In this document: in pieces, positions 60,497-64,000 of the stretch
How positions within the stretch are numbered: position 1 is the stretch's first letter
How the letters are laid out: every line of letters begins with the position of its first letter
Source of the DNA: Axinella damicornis
Lineage: Eukaryota; Porifera; Demospongiae; Axinellida; Axinellidae
DNA length: 64,000 nucleotides
Assembly (NCBI GenBank): GCA_963931865.1
Contig: OZ007512.1
Coordinates: 13,534,762-13,598,761, forward strand
Reading direction: 5' to 3'
Program-made: the position numbers and the translations under genes
Notes under the pieces: model-generated
Databases searched by the model: none
The model's input: only the letters and a program-made list of their open reading frames with translations
Told to the model about the DNA's origin: nothing

Positions 60497-63400
60497 TCAG
60501 CCCGGAACCCCAGCTATAATATGTATGTATGTAGGTATATAGTCAGCCCGGAACCCCAGCTGTAATATGTATGTATGTAGGTATATAGTCAGCCCGGAAC
60601 ACCAGCTGTAATATGTATGTATGTAAGTATATAGCCAGCCCGGAATCCAAGCTGTAATATGTACGTATGTAGGTATATAGCTAGCCCGGAACTCCAGCTG
60701 TAATACGTATGTATGTAGGTATACAGCCAGCTCGGAACCCCAGCAGTAAAATCTTTGTAAGTAGGTATATAGCATGCCCGGAACTCCAGCTTTAATATGT
60801 ATGTAAGTAGGTATATAGCCAGCCCGGAACCCCAGCTGTAATATGTATGTTTGTAGGTGTATTGCTAGCCCGGAACCCCAGCTGTAATATGTATGTATGT
60901 GGGTATATAGCCAGCCCGGAACCCCAGCTGTAATATGTATGTATGTAGGTATATGGCCAGCCAGGAACTTCAACTGTAATGTGTATGTATGTTGGTATAC
61001 AGCCAGCCCGGAACCCCAGCTGTAATATGTATGTATAAAGGTATATAGCCAGCCCGGAACCCCAGCTGTAATATGTATGTATGTAGGTATATGGTCAGCC
61101 CGGAACCCCAGCTGTAATATGTATGTATGTAGATATACATCCAGCCCGGAACCCCAGTTGTAAAATGTATGTATGTAGGTATATATCCAGCCCGGAACTC
61201 CAGCTGTAATATGTATGTATGTAGGTATATAGCCAGCCCGGAACTCCAGCTGTAATATGTATGTATGTAGGTATACAGCCAGGCTGGAACCCCAGCTGTA
61301 ATATGTATGTATGTAGGTATATAGTCAGCCCGGAACCTTAGCTGTAATATGTATGTATGTAGGCATATAGCCAGCCCGGAACTCCAGCTGTAATATGTAT
61401 GTATGTAGGTATATAGCTAGCCCGGAACTCCAGCTGTAATATGTATGTATGTAGGTATATAGCCAGCCCGGAACTCCAGCTGTAATATGTATGTATGTAG
61501 GCATATAGCCAGCCCAGAACGCAGCTGTAATATATATGTGTGTAGGTATATAGCCAGCCCGGAACCCCAGCTGTAATATGTTTGTATGTAGATATATAGC
61601 CGGCCCGGAACCCCGGCTGTAATATGTATGTATGTAGGTATATGGCCAGCCCGGAACCCCAGCTGTAATATGTATGTGTGTAGGTATATAGCCACCCCGG
61701 AACCCCAGCTGTAATATGTATGTATGTAGGTATATGGTCAGCCCGGAACCCCAGCTGTAATATGTACATATATAGGTATATAGTCAGCCCGGAACCCCAG
61801 CTGTAATATGTATGTATGTAGGTATATAGTCAGCCCGGAACCCCAGCTGTAATATGTATGTATGTAGGTATATAGCCAGCCCGGAACTCCAGCTGTAATA
61901 TGTATGTCTGTTGGTTTACAGCCAGCCCGGACGGAACCCCAGGTGTAATATGTATGTATTAAGGTATATAGCCAACCCGGAACTCCAGCTGTAATACGTA
62001 TGTATGTAGGTATATAGCCAGCCCCGAACCCCAGCTATAATATGTATGTAGGTACATAGCCAGCCCCGAACCCCGTCTGTAATATGTATGTAGGTATATA
62101 ACCAGCCCGGAACCCCAGCTGTAATATGTATGTATGTAGGTATATAGTCAGCCCGGAACCCCAGCTGTAATATTTATGTATGTAGGAATATAGTCAGCCC
62201 GGAACCCCAGCTGCAATATATATGTATGTAGTTATATAGCCAGCCCCGAACCCCGTCTGTAATATGTATGAAGGTATATAACCAGCCCTGAACCCCAGCT
62301 GTAATATGTATATATGTAGGTATATAGTCAGCCCGGAACCCCAGCTATAATATGTATGTATGTAGGTATATAGTCAGCCCGGAACCCCAGCTGTAATATG
62401 TATGTATGTAGGTATATAGTCAGCCCGGAACACCAGCTGTAATATGTATGTATGTAAGTATATAGCCAGCCCGGAATCCAAGCTGTAATATGTACGTATG
62501 TAGGTATATAGCTAGCCCGGAACTCCAGCTGTAATACGTATGTATGTAGGTATACAGCCAGCTCGGAACCCCAGCAGTAAAATCTTTGTAAGTAGGTATA
62601 TAGCATGCCCGGAACTCCAGCTTTAATATGTATGTAAGTAGGTATATAGCCAGCCCGGAACCCCAGCTGTAATATGTATGTTTGTAGGTGTATTGCTAGC
62701 CCGGAACCCCAGCTGTAATATGTATGTATGTGGGTATATAGCCAGCCCGGAACCCCAGCTGTAATATGTATGTATGTAGGTATATGGCCAGCCAGGAACT
62801 TCAACTGTAATGTGTATGTATGTTGGTATACAGCCAGCCCGGAACCCCAGCTGTAATATGTATGTATAAAGGTATATAGCCAGCCCGGAACCCCAGCTGT
62901 AATATGTATGTATGTAGGTATATGGTCAGCCCGGAACCCCAGCTGTAATATGTATGTATGTAGATATACATCCAGCCCGGAACCCCAGTTGTAAAATGTA
63001 TGTATGTAGGTATATAGCCAGCCCGGAACTCCAGCTGTAATATGTATGTATGTAGGTATATAGCCAGCCCGGAACTCCAGCTGTAATATGTATGTATGTA
63101 GGTATACAGCCAGGCTGGAACCCCAGCTGTAATATGTATGTATGTAGGTATATAGTCAGCCCGGAACCTTAGCTGTAATATGTATGTATGTAGGCATATA
63201 GCCAGCCCGGAACTCCAGCTGTAATATGTATGTATGTAGGTATATAGCTAGCCCGGAACTCCAGCTGTAATATGTATGTATGTAGGTATATAGCCAGCCC
63301 GGAACTCCAGCTGTAATATGTATGTATGTAGGCATATAGCCAGCCCAGAACGCAGCTGTAATATATATGTGTGTAGGTATATAGCCAGCCCGGAACCCCA

Positions 63401-64000
63401 GCTGTAATATGTTTGTATGTAGATATATAGCCGGCCCGGAACCCCGGCTGTAATATGTATGTATGTAGGTATATGGCCAGCCCGGAACCCCAGCTGTAAT
63501 ATGTATGTGTGTAGGTATATAGCCACCCCGGAACCCCAGCTGTAATATGTATGTATGTAGGTATATGGTCAGCCCGGAACCCCAGCTGTAATATGTACAT
63601 ATATAGGTATATAGTCAGCCCGGAACCCCAGCTGTAATATGTATGTATGTAGGTATATAGTCAGCCCGGAACCCCAGCTGTAATATGTATGTATGTAGGT
63701 ATATAGCCAGCCCGGAACTCCAGCTGTAATATGTATGTCTGTTGGTTTACAGCCAGCCCGGACGGAACCCCAGGTGTAATATGTATGTATTAAGGTATAT
63801 AGCCAACCCGGAACTCCAGCTGTAATACGTATGTATGTAGGTATATAGCCAGCCCCGAACCCCAGCTATAATATGTATGTAGGTACATAGCCAGCCCCGA
63901 ACCCCGTCTGTAATATGTATGTAGGTATATAACCAGCCCGGAACCCCAGCTGTAATATGTATGTATGTAGGTATATAGTCAGCCCGGAACCCCAGCTGTA
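60497..64000. repeat. 1,831-bp higher-order repeat at the distal end
   Basis: The variant pattern at 60497 recurs at 62328, and that at 61338 recurs at 63169, both 1,831 bp apart (about 40 units) and essentially identical. The same pattern of variants appears 4,300 bp earlier at 57038, so the block belongs to a wider amplification. Confidence 0.9.

Larger units (their letters stand above)
30623..64000 (-). repeat. 46-bp minisatellite, right arm (~725 units, continues past the window)
   Basis: The unit is the reverse complement of the left arm: CAGCCCGGAACCCCAGCTG followed by TAATATG, (TATG)n and TAGGTATATAG. The array runs without interruption to the last base. Variants include CCGGAACTCC, GTCAGCCTGG, CCCCGTCTG, shortened TATG tracts and a GGACGGAACC form. 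The pattern of variants repeats over long distances, giving clear higher-order structure. Minus-strand open frames (up to 491 codons) result from a stop-free unit and carry no independent evidence of coding. Confidence 0.98.

Noticed and set aside
18022..64000. CRISPR array
   Set aside because: Repeats are contiguous without unique spacers, and the surrounding gene is an intron-containing animal gene.

Overview
This is metazoan nuclear DNA. It holds one intron-rich gene with GT/AG introns, several kinds of non-autonomous transposable element, and a very large minisatellite. Compact introns and many MITE-like inverted repeats would suit a sponge or another early-branching marine invertebrate, but that is only an impression; no marker in the window fixes the species.

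Layout. (1) Positions 1-6.8 kb are intergenic: a degraded Ty3/gypsy reverse-transcriptase fragment on the minus strand, a 105-bp palindrome, dispersed and tandem duplications, a 25-bp minisatellite and a 124-bp tandem repeat. I recognise no host gene there. (2) Positions 6.87-15.0 kb carry 17 recognisable plus-strand exons of the condensin I subunit CAP-D2 (NCAPD2), from the N-terminal Cnd1 region to the basic C-terminal tail and stop codon. The copy is not intact: the first ~100 residues were not found, roughly 340 residues of central HEAT repeats are missing between two exons 127 bp apart, and three separate 1-base frame breaks occur in otherwise well-conserved exons. This is either a decaying or partial copy or an assembly with indel and deletion errors. 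(3) Positions 15.0-18.0 kb are intergenic and hold several inverted-repeat elements, including a 522-bp element with 9-bp target-site duplications. (4) Positions 18.0-64.0 kb are almost entirely one 46-bp minisatellite. About 7.7 kb lies in one orientation (18.0-25.7 kb) and at least 33.4 kb in the opposite orientation (30.6 kb to the window end). The two arms meet at a 4.9-kb core (25.7-30.6 kb) bounded by inverted 24-bp ends and built from ~510-bp and ~290-335-bp tandem monomers.

The most interesting structure is this giant inverted architecture. Two minisatellite arms of opposite polarity flank a core with its own terminal inverted repeats, and the symmetry continues from the core ends into the arms. 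It resembles Foldback/Galileo-type elements, whose long inverted repeats are built from tandem subrepeats, but on a far larger scale. The right arm shows layered amplification: a 1,187-bp duplication inside a 9.8-kb duplication, and a 1,831-bp repeat near the window end.

The many long open frames across 18-64 kb are an artefact. The 46-bp unit is free of stop codons in all three frames of one strand and, because 46 is not a multiple of 3, three units encode a 46-residue pseudo-repeat. I treat none of them as genes.
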